Below, in pieces: positions 35,420 through 45,642 of a stretch of 64,000 bases of DNA (positions within the stretch are counted from its first letter, which is position 1; each line of letters opens with the position of its first letter). The notes below the pieces were generated by a model that worked only from the letters and a program-made list of their open reading frames with translations, did no database searches and was not told the DNA's origin. The translations under genes were made by a program, and so were the position numbers. The stretch covers positions 62,001 to 126,000 of the forward strand of contig JAWPGT010000023.1 of the NCBI GenBank assembly GCA_034638255.1. The letters run 5' to 3'. Origin of the DNA: Coprinus comatus (lineage: Eukaryota; Basidiomycota; Agaricomycetes; Agaricales; Agaricaceae).

Positions 35420-37430
35420 ATGCATGAGGTACCATCCACTTTTTTTTTGCGTATACTTGGTTTCGCACTTACCAACTAACCTTTCTCCACCCAGTCTGAA
35501 ATTCCTGAGTTGTTCGCGCTTACAGCGATTTGCGAAAATATACATGAACTTAGCCAGTCAACGTCCACACCCAAGGAGTTGGATACTCTCTTGAAAGAAC
35601 GTCAAGAAGCTCGCGAGGTCAAGAATAAACTGCGAAAGATTGCTGGAGATGCTTTGAAGGACGAGGTTAGCATATATGCGCATCTTACTTTCAATTTCGA
35701 CTCTCAACTTGGATTATATGCATTACAGGGAAATGTTTTATTTAATGCCGGTAGATATGCGGAAGCAGCAAAAAAATACAACGAAGCTGCTGCCATTAAT
35801 GGGCTACAACCTGTATATTTGTCCAACCTCTCTGCGGCTTATCTTCATCTTGATCAGTGAGTGTTGTGATGGGTATCAATTATTATGATGTAGAATTCAT
35901 GAAATATCGAAGATACGAGTATGCTGATTGGACTGCGGATTGTGCACTCCTATATTCTCCACGAATGGAAAAAGCACGTTTTCGTAGAGCGATGGCGCGT
36001 AGAGGTATGGGGAAATATAAAGCCGCGGAAATTGGTACGTTTTACCATTCGAACACTGGGTATATGCTAATCATCTTCCATTCTAGACTTACAAACCGTT
36101 CTCAAAATGAACCCTCAAAACACCTATTTTCGCAACGAATTACTGAATGTGCAGGCCGAGAGAAAGAAATTTGGAGATGGAGTTCTGGGTCCTGTTTTCG
36201 ACTTCGAGTTCCCACCTCTTGATTCAAAGGAATGGGACCCTCCATTGGACTCGGACTCGGAAGATTGCAATCAGACGGGAAATTCGAGGCCTTGCAGCTC
36301 CTATAACCGTGGTGTTTGTGAGAATGGTACCACGTGCGAGTATAGTCATGCTCCAGACCGTTATAGTGTTCGTGATAATTTGTGAGTCGGTATATCTACG
36401 GCCCTTCCTGGATATGGTTCTTACTCCATCCGATCTCAGGGGAAAAAATGTCTGCCTCAACTATTTGCTTGGGCGATATGGCTGCAGAAACCTTTGTCCA
36501 TACACGCACATAGATGAAAACCTTGGTGAAGGATGGTGGGACGTCGAAAAAGAAGTAGACGGTGCAAATGACCTTCTCGATGCCTTGGGTGATTTTGAAA
36601 CTCACCCTCGTGTTATCGAAGAGCTCGAATACTCCACCGCATATGGCCAGCAGAGGAAGACCAAAGAATACCTTGGTAGAATCATCGGCTGTAGAAAACT
36701 CACAGTGAATGATTTAAATTCAAGAATCAATGAGAAGGCGGCTGCGTGTCATAACCCCACTGCTCCATTCATCCTTCTAGTGTCACTGGAGGAAGAGCCA
36801 TATTTCGACCATAACTACAAACACCTTCTTGGCGCGCTTAAGGCTAGAACCAAAATTATTCGCGCCAGGAATCCACCAGAAGTTTTAACCCACCTCAAAG
36901 CACCCAGTCAGCCGGAGGCAGTCCTAATCACTGATGATGGAATACTCCACGTCACATCCTGTATCTTATCTGCCTTGGTTGCCTATGTAAACAAGGGTGG
37001 ACTGGCTGTTTTTGCTGCCCATTTTCCTTGCTTCGCCAAACCAGCCGATGTAGATCGATTTTTCGATGAAACATTCCAACTACCATGGAAATTCGGCTCA
37101 TACTTCAGTGAAACGTTCACGAAGAATCCGCAAAATACTCTGGTCAAAGAGAACCCAACTTTGGCAAAAGAATACTGCATGAAGGCGCTCCATTTGAGGA
37201 ACATCACCACTGATTCTGCCGTGTATCACGATATGGATGGACCAAATAGGAATGAAGCACCAGCCGTGTCGACGACCGTTGGAAATGGCAGAGTTTGCTT
37301 CCTAGGAGACGTAAACAATGAGGTTGACTCTACCAATACCATATTGGCTATGCTTGGACTTCTTGACAAAAGAGAATTGCGCACAGAGTCAACTGGAATT
37401 GCTCAAGAACTTTACCAGTTGTATCTGTAG
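35420..37430 (+). CDS. TPR + CCCH zinc-finger protein with one Rossmann-like module (paralogue 1)
   Basis: Six exons join in phase: a 9-base first exon 35420-35428 (MHE), then 35495-35665, 35729-35856, 35913-36034, 36087-36381 and 36440-37430, about 571 residues. Residues 60-150 are TPR repeats (GNVLFNAGRYAEAAKKYNEA; RFRRAMARRGMGKYKAAEI). Two CCCH fingers follow (CSSYNRGVCENGTTCEYSH; CLNYLLGRYGCRNLCPYTH). The C-terminal 220 residues (PFILLVSLEEEPYFDHNY; VAYVNKGGLAVFAAHFPCF; RVCFLGDVNNE) resemble a glutamine-amidotransferase/ThuA-like alpha/beta fold by pattern only. RNA binding and chaperone contact are inferred from the domains. The paralogue at 47.5-51.0 kb shares intron positions and has three such modules. 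Confidence 0.72.
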
Positions 37431-37604
37431 GGTGTTGGTCATGGAACTTGGTTCGAAGATTTGCGCCGTTGGGATCATAGTATGTTCTCTTGTTAGTTTC
37501 CTTGGTTTCTGTCTGGTTTCTGTAGGATTCCCACGACAGTGCTTCTAAATTAAGTACTGGATTTGTATATCAGATTCTTTTGGCGCTTTCGTTGCCTTAC
37601 CACG

Positions 37605-39004
37605 ATGAACTCTGCCACCGCTCGAGTTGTACATATTCCTCTACAGAAATCTGATAAGTGTTGTGTATGTAACAGTACCACCAGCTTGAGAATCTGTTCA
37701 TCATGCGGTGAAGTGAATTAAATACTGGACGTTACAGTGGTGGTTCATTACTTATTTTCCGTGGTTTATAGCGCATGTATTGTTCTACAGAATGTCAAAA
37801 GTCGGAATGGGGTGAACATAAGAAGATATGTGGTACGTTACGACTTCGTATGTACACTCATTAATTCAAACTCACAATGATTCCAGGAAGAGGAAAAACC
37901 CAACGTCTTGACCTGTGTTCCTTTTGGCCATTTCTTGCTTATCTGGCAGAAATAAATCGAATGCATGAAGATCGACTCCCCCATCCTGCTATCGGCCATC
38001 CTATTGCCAACAATCCCATACCCAACAACCAAGCCTACCCATTACCAGATGGAACCACCGGAAATCTTGTTATTCTGGGCAATATGACTGAAGAGGAGCC
38101 AGTGAACATGACACAGTTTCAAGGAAGAGTTGAGCGTTACAAGCGCTGGTGGCCTTCTGGATTAACTGGTGCTATCAGGAGGAAACTGCTCTTCAGGATT
38201 GTTAGGGAAGGTGATGTGCTTCCGATATGTATTTCCATATGTTTCGCTTTGTTGGCGGAAATATACACCACAACATATGACCCTGACCTTGATCCTGATC
38301 GACTTAATCAACGAATTCGATTGTCTTGCGAAGGAAGTCCAATCGCGGATTTTGGAATTTGCAAAGGCAGCGTGGATGTGGATCCAAAAGACACACTTTC
38401 TTATTGCATGCCGACTGAGGATGGTGGTATCACGTTTTTCCATGGTCAAGATCCTAAAGATCATTATTGGATCTATTTTACAACGTTGAAAGGAGAAAGA
38501 TTTTGGATGGATTTCTGTCTGTTCACATTCAACTTTTGCATGCTAATCTGGGAACCGAATTCATATATGCCTCTTCGACCTAATTATCCTCAACCAACTC
38601 TCTCGGGTTACTTCAGCTCAAAGGCAATGCGACAATTGGATAAACCTCCACATCATGAACTGAAGAGGTTTTCGGTTATGCATAATAAAGCATTACAAGG
38701 GATTGTACCAAAGGATGACTCTGAAGGTCGGAATTGGGGAGATGCTGAAAAAAAGGTTTTGATAGGTTTTTTGGAACATGTTGCTGGTAAAAATAAAACG
38801 GATGCTGATAAATTGGAGAAGGAATCAGAAATGGTTGTTAAGTATACTTTGAGTGATATGTTTTATGTTAGGGATAATTTGAGGTGTGGTGATTATTTGA
38901 ATTATCCAAAGAATCCGGAGTTTGGGTTTGTGACATATGATGGTGAAGAAGAGCCGCAGGATGGTAGGACGAGGCGGATTCTGGTCGAAAAAGTGTTTAG
39001 TTAA
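37605..39004 (+). CDS. MYND zinc-finger protein, copy B (intact, short C-terminus)
   Basis: Exons 37605-37712, 37772-37832 and 37887-39004 are in phase. The MYND finger is CCVCNSTTSLRICSSCGE | RMYCSTECQKSEWGEHKKIC. The body shows the family blocks SFWPFLAYLAEINR, RIVREGDVLPICISICF, SPIADFGICKGSVD, DHYWIYFTTLKGE and RFSVMHNKALQGIV. Compared with copy D it lacks the charged C-terminal KYILKLNRKQRKG-type segment and ends at RRILVEKVFS. MYND fingers bind proline-rich partner proteins; the body domain is unknown to me. Diverged most from A, C and D. Confidence 0.78.
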
Positions 39005-39204
39005 AAAATAATATATAAGTTGTTAGTTTAAGCAGTTAATGGAATTGGTGGGTTTGGCTTGCATTCTGCCACGCAGGCTCTTGCTACTCATCAGAATCAA
39101 TTAATTGGGCTTCAAGCTTCAAGGATAGGAGTAAAGAAAAACAGACCAGAAAATTTGATCCGGGCCTCACCCACTCCGAATGACGTCATCAAAATAAGAC
39201 TGTT

Positions 39205-40030
39205 CGCCACAATTGTTTTTGCCATCTCTACAAATCCCAAAATCCGCAATTGGACTACGTTCATATTCCAATCGAACCCATTGATTAACTGGTTGATCAA
39301 AACCACCGGCACCAGCATTTTTTTTTGAAATCATAATCAGGATCAAAAGTTGTGGTATACATTTCTGCTAACAAAGCGAAACATATTGAAACACATAAAG
39401 TGACCTTCCCTAAGAAATCTGAAGATCATTTCATTCTTGATGACTTCATCTTCTGTACTAGGCCACACTATTTCCTAGAAGGGCCTCCCTCAGGGGTACC
39501 TGGGTAATTGAATCATTACCCTCAAGTTTATCACCAAGACGAACCAAGTTGACTAGTGTTCCATCTTGAAGTAAAGAGATTTCTGGTTGAGCAGGATTGT
39601 TGAGAATATGATGGGTAAAGAGCAGGGTGTTTCGATCTTTTCTTATTGGCTTCACCCATAAAAGCGAGAAATGGCCAGTAAGAAGTTAGACCTAGATCAA
39701 TTTATTGTGTTTTGCCTTTGCCTAGTATTATAATGAACCGAAATTCAGATACAAATGGTTATCATATGGCTTTAGGAATCCCAGCTCCGACATACCGCAT
39801 TTCTGTCCATGAGTTTTCCAATCAGTCTTTTGATATTCTGTAGAACAGTAAATCCGCTATGGAAAGCAAGTCAACTACCTCACCACCGATGAGTATCACA
39901 TACTTCACTACATGCTGAGCAAAGGTTCAAGCCACTGGTACGGTCGCACATAGAGCACTGGTCAATTTTTTGAAGAGGAACATGACAACACGAGAGGCAG
40001 TTCCCCGTTCTGTAGTAGCGCTCATGGAAG
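39205..40030 (-). pseudogene. MYND zinc-finger family, copy C (inverted, decayed)
   Basis: Reads on the minus strand from about 40030 (MSATTERGTASRVV, then a frame loss by one base compared with copy A). The MYND exon 2 is still visible near 39850 (RIYCSTE with Cys replaced by Tyr, YQKTDWK). The body follows (HHILNNPAQPEISLLQDGT at 39.6 kb; a relic of the SPIADFGIC block near 39235). Several stops and shifts are present, and homology ends after the GIC block. It resembles copy A most closely, suggesting a fairly recent inverted duplication followed by decay. Confidence 0.75.
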
Positions 40031-40097
40031 GTAAGAACAATATACAATTACATGATATCATGTCAATTAGCCCCTTAGCACTAACAGTAATTACTAC

Positions 40098-41612
40098 CTA
40101 ATGTTTCTTTCTCCTCAATCCATGTTGTCCTTTCTCCTCAGGTCTCAACTCTTTCCACTTCCTAAACGCCTGACTCAACTGTTCCGTTGTAATCTTTCCT
40201 TTCCTCTGTTTCCTATTCAACTTCAAAATATATTTCCAAGCATCTTCATCATCCGACTCTGGTATACCTTCATCCAATTCTCCAGGATCCGTGGCAATAC
40301 CAATAACCGGTAACTTTGGATACTTCATATAATCCCTAAAAACCAGGTTATCTTGAACACAAAACATATTATTTAAAGTGAATTCAACAACCAGCTCTTT
40401 CTCAACTTCATCCATTTTATGACCTGCAACATGTTCCATAAACGCAATCAAAATTCTTTGTTCAACTTCCCCCCAATCATAATTCTTTTTCTTCACAATC
40501 CCCTGTAACGCTTTATTATGCATCATCGAAAACCTCTGCTTCTCATGATGTATCGAAGGATGTGAATGTCGCATTTCTCTTGTCAAGAAATAACCTGCGA
40601 ATTGATTAAGATTTGCTGGAGGATAGTTTGGTCGATTGGGCATATAAGCTCTTGTATCTGCGACAACCATACAAAAGTTGAAGGTAAACATGGACAGATC
40701 CATCAAAAACTCTTCTTTCAACGTCTTGAAATATATCCAATAATGATCTTTAGGATCTTGTCCTCGGAAAAAGTCGACACCGCCACCAGTAAAAGGATTC
40801 GGTATGAGATAGCCAAATGTATCTTGTGATTTTGTTTCTGCGACCCCTTTACAAATTCCAAAATCTGCAATTGGACTACGTTCACATTCCAGTCGAATCC
40901 GTTGATTAAATTGATCAGGACCAGCATTTTGGGGATCAAAGTCAGGATCGTAGGTTGTGGTGTACATTTCTGCCAACAAAGCGAAACATACAGAAATGCA
41001 TGTAGGAAGCACATATCCTTCCCTAGCAATTCTGAAGAAGAGTTTGTTCCTAATACTTTCAGTTGCTGCACTGGGCCACCATTTCACAGAAGGACCTCCC
41101 CGTGGGCTAATCAAATCTCTAGGTTCAAGTTGATCACCGAGAAGAACCAAATTTGTAGCTGTTCCATCTGGGAGAGTCTGGGATCTGGTGTTTGGTACGG
41201 GCTTGTTGACGATTTCATGGCGAAGAGCAGGGTGTTCTGGACGTTTTGGGTTCAAACGAGTAATTTCGGCTAGATAAGCCAAAAAAGGCCAAAAGGAGTA
41301 CAGATCGAGGCGTTGAGTTTTGCCTTTTCCTTTAGTCACAAACATTCAGATAATACGAATTTATATAGTTCCGTATAAGGTGACGTACCACATATCTTCT
41401 TATGATCCTTCCAATCCGTCTTTTGGCATTCAGTAGAACAATATATGCGCTTTTGTAATAGGAATGAGTTCATCGATTCGAAGGCTCAAATTACGTGTAC
41501 TACTTACTTCACCACATGAGGAACAAAGGCTCAAGCTTGTGGTACTACTACACATACAGCATTTGTTAAGACTTTGAAGAGGAACATGGACGACGCGGTT
41601 GGTGGAGCTCAT
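40098..41612 (-). CDS. MYND zinc-finger protein, copy D (intact, full length)
   Basis: Exons 41612-41508, 41449-41389 and 41329-40098 are in phase and give about 465 residues. The MYND finger is CCMCSSTTSLSLCSSCGE | RIYCSTECQKTDWKDHKKIC (C-x2-C, C-x2-C, YCS-x-EC, H-x3-C). The unknown body carries LYSFWPFLAYLAEITR, SIRNKLFFRIAREGYVLPTC, SPIADFGICKG, DHYWIYFKTLKEEF, RFSMMHNKALQGIV and EQRILIAFMEHVAGHK. A charged Lys/Arg-rich C-terminus (KYILKLNRKQRKGKITTEQ...) ends in LRRKKH. As the only full-length copy it is the best reference for the family. It may act as an adaptor through the MYND finger; a catalytic role is not visible (no SET domain). Confidence 0.82.
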
Positions 41613-41848
41613 TGTGGTACAAGCCAAACAGAAATTGATGCATTTGATGAATGATTAATTTGATTAATTGATTACGTGAAGACTGGACATAATCTACTAA
41701 GTACTTTGAACACAACTTGCATTCAAGAAAATCTTCTAGAAGGCTAAACCTTTGTTCCCAACCGAGTAACAATCGGAAAAATTCGAAGCTTGAAGGTACT
41801 ACGGCTCAGTCATACTAATGTTATTGTAATACAAAATAATACGAACTA

Positions 41849-42989
41849 CTACAACTTTTGCGACTGATCCAACGGTAACTCAACAATTTGTTCAAAGCCA
41901 GGATAACTCGGCAAATTTAATTCATAATTCTCCTCCAATGTCCTAAAAAAAAGGAAGAGATAGACAGGTTTTAAATAAGGAGAATTAAAAAAAAAAAGAT
42001 AGAACGACGTACTTAGGAACAAACCTCCCACCCAAAAAATGTCTTCCTTTAAACTCCCGAACTCCAATTTTCGGTGCAGTCAAACTAACCAAAACATCCG
42101 GATTCAACCCTAATCCATGTACATTCCCTCCTTCAACATCCCATCCACTTGGAATATCAACAGAAACAATCGGTAACTTCGATTCTGTCAGCAAATTCAA
42201 TACAGAATCAAAAGGTGATCTTATTGGTGGTTGGAATGAGAACCCGAATATTGCGTCTAGTATAACATCTGTATTCGATAGGATTTCTTTTAATGGTTGA
42301 ATGTTTGTTGATGGAGTTGGTGATATTATTGGGATTGACATATTGATGCATTGAGTTTCGAGACGCTAGATTTCAAGGTCATGAGTCCTCAGTCTTGGTT
42401 AAGACATCTCATATTGTTATTTTGTGAAGCACCTTATATATTTCTTTTGATCCTGGCTGGCCGGACAGTTAGTTGACTTGTCTCTGAGAAAATGACAGAT
42501 CGGAAGCCTACTTTTGGCATATAAACAGCAGGCTTATACCCGAACATTCCTACAACGTTCATATCAATGAGTCATTACTTTCCTTCATATAACCTATATA
42601 CCTAAGTGTCTTGCAGCAACGAGTCCATCTCCGCCTGTGGAGCATATATAAACGTCATATTGATAAGTTAACATTCGACGCACGAGGTACATGCCTTGAT
42701 TTCCAGGACCACAGCAAACTAAAACTCGAGGATACTTATCACGATTATAAACAGTAGCAAGAGTTTGTGCGCAGGCTAACCCCGCCAATTCCATCAACTA
42801 GTTAAAACATCTGTCAGAGTATGAAACGATAACATTCTTAAACCACTGACCTGATCAAGACTAAAGGCTCCTGAACTGTTCATCAGTTCTTCGTCAATCT
42901 GAGTTGGACTTGAGTCAAAAACGGCACAACCAGAGCAATAAAAGCCATACTTGTTGCGCCAAGCGAGCTGTGAGATACCGCAGCGACAT
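41849..42989 (-). CDS. NNR1: NAD(P)HX epimerase (YjeF N-terminal domain)
   Basis: Eight short exons join in phase: 42989-42951, 42898-42851, 42797-42695, 42634-42602, 42549-42512, 42456-42433, 42365-42013 and 41942-41849. The protein shows the family order [13 protein letters not shown] | [16 protein letters not shown] | [17 protein letters not shown], then [20 protein letters not shown] (the conserved GPGNNGGDG-type loop, split by intron 3), the [10 protein letters not shown] segment, [27 protein letters not shown] and [14 protein letters not shown]. The enzyme interconverts the R and S forms of damaged NAD(P)H hydrates for repair by the dehydratase. Intron 3 has a GC donor. No targeting peptide is obvious. 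Confidence 0.9.
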
Positions 42990-43114
42990 GTTTGCTGAGG
43001 AAAAGAGAGGGAGCTTGCGATGACGTAGGCTGACGTTTGTTTATTTGAGAAGCCAATACCTAATAATTTGAATAGAGAGTTATTTTTAACGAGACACTTT
43101 TTCGATTGGAATCT

Positions 43115-43505
43115 GCCTCGTTGACCATCGTGCTTCTCCATCATACGTAACGAATCCCAACTCCGGGTGCTTCAAATAACCACTAAACCGTATATTATTC
43201 CGAACATAAAACATCACTCAAAATAAACTTGACAACTAACTTCTCCGATTATGAACACCCATCTAATTTTTACTACCAGCATGAAATCCGTCATAGGATC
43301 CCCCCAGCATGATGCATCTCCCTAATTCCAACCTTCGACCTTTGGCACAATCCCTTACAATACTTTAATATAGAACAGAAAACCTCTTTGTTTCATGATG
43401 TGGAGGTTTGTCCAGCTTGTTGCACCCATCGCCATTGGGCTCAAGTATGAGATAGTCGGACGAGGATAATTAGGTCGATGAGGTATATATGAACTCGGTT
43501 GCGAG
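43115..43505 (-). pseudogene. MYND zinc-finger family, copy E (C-terminal remnant)
   Basis: Only the 3' half remains, on the minus strand, broken by shifts and stops. Traces follow the order of copy B: a relic of YMPLRPNYPQPTLS near 43490, KPPHHE-like bases near 43405, GIVPK near 43355, FYVRNN near 43210, and HPELGFVTYDGEA at about 43170-43130. The last matches NPEFGFVTYDGEE of copy B, so the remnant is B-type rather than A/D-type. Confidence 0.65.
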
Positions 43506-43871
43506 ATCGCTTAGATTCATTATTTAGAAGATCCGAGACATTAACGCTGTCGATCCCGAGATTAATAAGTACTTTTTTTTTAACTGAACTGATATGTCCA
43601 TACTTCGAAGCACTGAATTTCCAGACACGAGTACTTGAATAATACATAATCTATTTATTTCACCTTCACCAATGTGTATTTAGCTCACTCAAAGTAAAAT
43701 TACTTGCCTCTTTATTCGAACATCTCCGACTATGACGGTTGATAACTTATTAATAGCTGGATATCTAATCTAATCTATTACAGCTCATCATCATTCTTGC
43801 TGTCATTGTCAGTCCAGGCCAATTTCAGGCTTTTCAAGGGGCTAAGGGCTATTATTATACCTTCGAGCCTA

Positions 43872-43878
43872 TATAAAT
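43872..43878 (+). promoter_or_regulatory. TATA box of the single-exon gene
   Basis: TATAAAT 72-78 bases upstream of the ATG at 43950. Confidence 0.5.
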
Positions 43879-43949
43879 ACAAACATGAGTCCTAGGCTCC
43901 ACGTTTACTTCTACCGCTCACCACCCCACTTTCTAGTTACTGTCCCAAT

Positions 43950-45245
43950 ATGAATACGCAAATGAATACACAGATGTATATACCCAACTCCAACTCTCAG
44001 GCATTACCTCTTCCTGGTTCTTCATCCGCCTTCTCTCCTCCGGGAGTCGGATTAGGACTTACAAGTCCAACTGTACGCAATTTATTACAAGAAGCAATTT
44101 CTCCTTATTTCAATACTACCGGCACCCACCTCAACTCCTATAACAACGATAATTCGGGCAATGATCCTAATCTTGATCTTGATACAAGAGTTGTATATCA
44201 AAATCATTTATATGACGTCAATGAATGGATTAAAAATGTTATTGCAGGGAATGTTGAAGTTGGATTCAAATCATTGACTATTTTTCGAGAAGGAGAAGAT
44301 GGGAGAGGTGTTGATGTTATGTGGCATTTGATTGGTGTTGATTTTGGAAATGAAGGAGGAAGGAAACTTGAAGGTGATCTTATAATTAATGCCAAAGTTT
44401 ACACTGCCCTCAAACCAAAACAACATGTTGATAGTGCCGAAGGGGAGGGATTGGAATTGGATATGAAAAAATCAGAAATGTTAGCAAAGGAAGCCTTGGG
44501 TTCTCAATTGACGAATACGGCTATGTATTTGGGACCTAACGAAGAGATGTTGAGGAATTTGTGGGAACCTCTTCCTTCCTCCCTAGCCTCTGGTAATGAC
44601 ATGGACCACGATGATGGTATATTAAAGTTTGTGAAGTATGGATTGAGGCGGAAGAGTAATATAACTAGGGGCAGTGGTGATGGGAGAGTATTGGTGGTGT
44701 CAGGCAATGCGTTTATTAGTTTTGAAGCGAGAATTCAAAACCCAAGTTCCAGTGGGGAATTGGATTCGGATTTGGCCTTGGACAGAGTTGTCATGAGGAT
44801 ACTTGAATTTACAACTGTCGGAGGAAGTCGACGTGAGAGTGGGAATCTGGACTTGGAATTGGGCTTGGCAAGACCAGAAGTACTTTCATGTCACTTCGAA
44901 GTTCCGGAAGCTAAGGGGGGTGGAAAGGATATGGAAGACGTCGTAACCGTGAAAGGTACAGGAACATCATTCAAAATTATCTGTAAAGTTTCGAAAAAGG
45001 TGGTGATGGTTCACGCTCAAGCTGTGAGACCGGGGTCAGGTGTATTGATGAAGAAATATAGTGTTGTTCCAACTCAATTTGAACTTGGCGAAACTGAAGG
45101 AACAGAATCGGCGTCAGACCATTCAACAATAGAATTAGAATTGGTTACTTGGAAGGCTGGGAAATGGGATGTTGAGATATGGCTTGCGAGCGCACAAGCT
45201 TTGGTTTTGGGGAGGAAGGTTGTTCATATTGAGGTTCTTAATTGA
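43950..45245 (+). CDS. Uncharacterised single-exon protein (431 residues)
   Basis: Intronless frame with good coding character and a clear TATA box. The N-terminus is Gln/Asn/Pro/Ser-rich and disordered (MNTQMNTQMYIPNSNSQALP), and about residue 90 begins an ordered region (VVYQNHLYDVNEWIKNVIA; GVDVMWHLIGVDFGNEGGRK). The C-terminal half is beta-rich with repeated short strands (RVLVVSGNAFISFEARIQN; KIICKVSKKVVMVHAQAV; KWDVEIWLASAQALVLGRK). I recognise no family. The intronless state contrasts with its neighbours and could indicate a retrocopy or simply an orphan gene. Confidence 0.7.
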   Translation: MNTQMNTQMYIPNSNSQALPLPGSSSAFSPPGVGLGLTSPTVRNLLQEAISPYFNTTGTHLNSYNNDNSGNDPNLDLDTRVVYQNHLYDVNEWIKNVIAGNVEVGFKSLTIFREGEDGRGVDVMWHLIGVDFGNEGGRKLEGDLIINAKVYTALKPKQHVDSAEGEGLELDMKKSEMLAKEALGSQLTNTAMYLGPNEEMLRNLWEPLPSSLASGNDMDHDDGILKFVKYGLRRKSNITRGSGDGRVLVVSGNAFISFEARIQNPSSSGELDSDLALDRVVMRILEFTTVGGSRRESGNLDLELGLARPEVLSCHFEVPEAKGGGKDMEDVVTVKGTGTSFKIICKVSKKVVMVHAQAVRPGSGVLMKKYSVVPTQFELGETEGTESASDHSTIELELVTWKAGKWDVEIWLASAQALVLGRKVVHIEVLN

Positions 45246-45642
45246 GAAATAGTTCGTTCTTGAGTGCTTCGTCTAACATGTGCTTGTATCGATTATGACG
45301 CCCTATGATTTCTATTACTTTTTTGTTTCCTGTTTCCGTATGTTAATGTGCAACTCAATCAATTATGTAGTACTTTCCAAAATCGAGGAGAACGTACCAA
45401 CTGGCAAGTGCGATTGCATAGTAATGTTCAATCTGAGAGAAAATATGACTTATGGTTTAGCTCAAGTTTAAAATTTTTAAGGTTGGCTAAATAAATAGAT
45501 TTGTTTCCGGGAGAGCACAACGATTGCCAAAAAAAAATAGATTTGAGTCACCCTTCGGGCGACGGAATCTTCGGCTACTATGGTCAAGAAGTAACCTTAA
45601 TTCTGTCATCACCAAGTTACTTCGAAGCTCGGTGAGTCGATC

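Noticed and set aside
36147..37430. Reading the whole 427-codon frame as one exon from 36147
   Set aside because: The first 290 or so bases duplicate, in another frame, the real exon 5 with the first CCCH finger; the true last exon begins at 36440.
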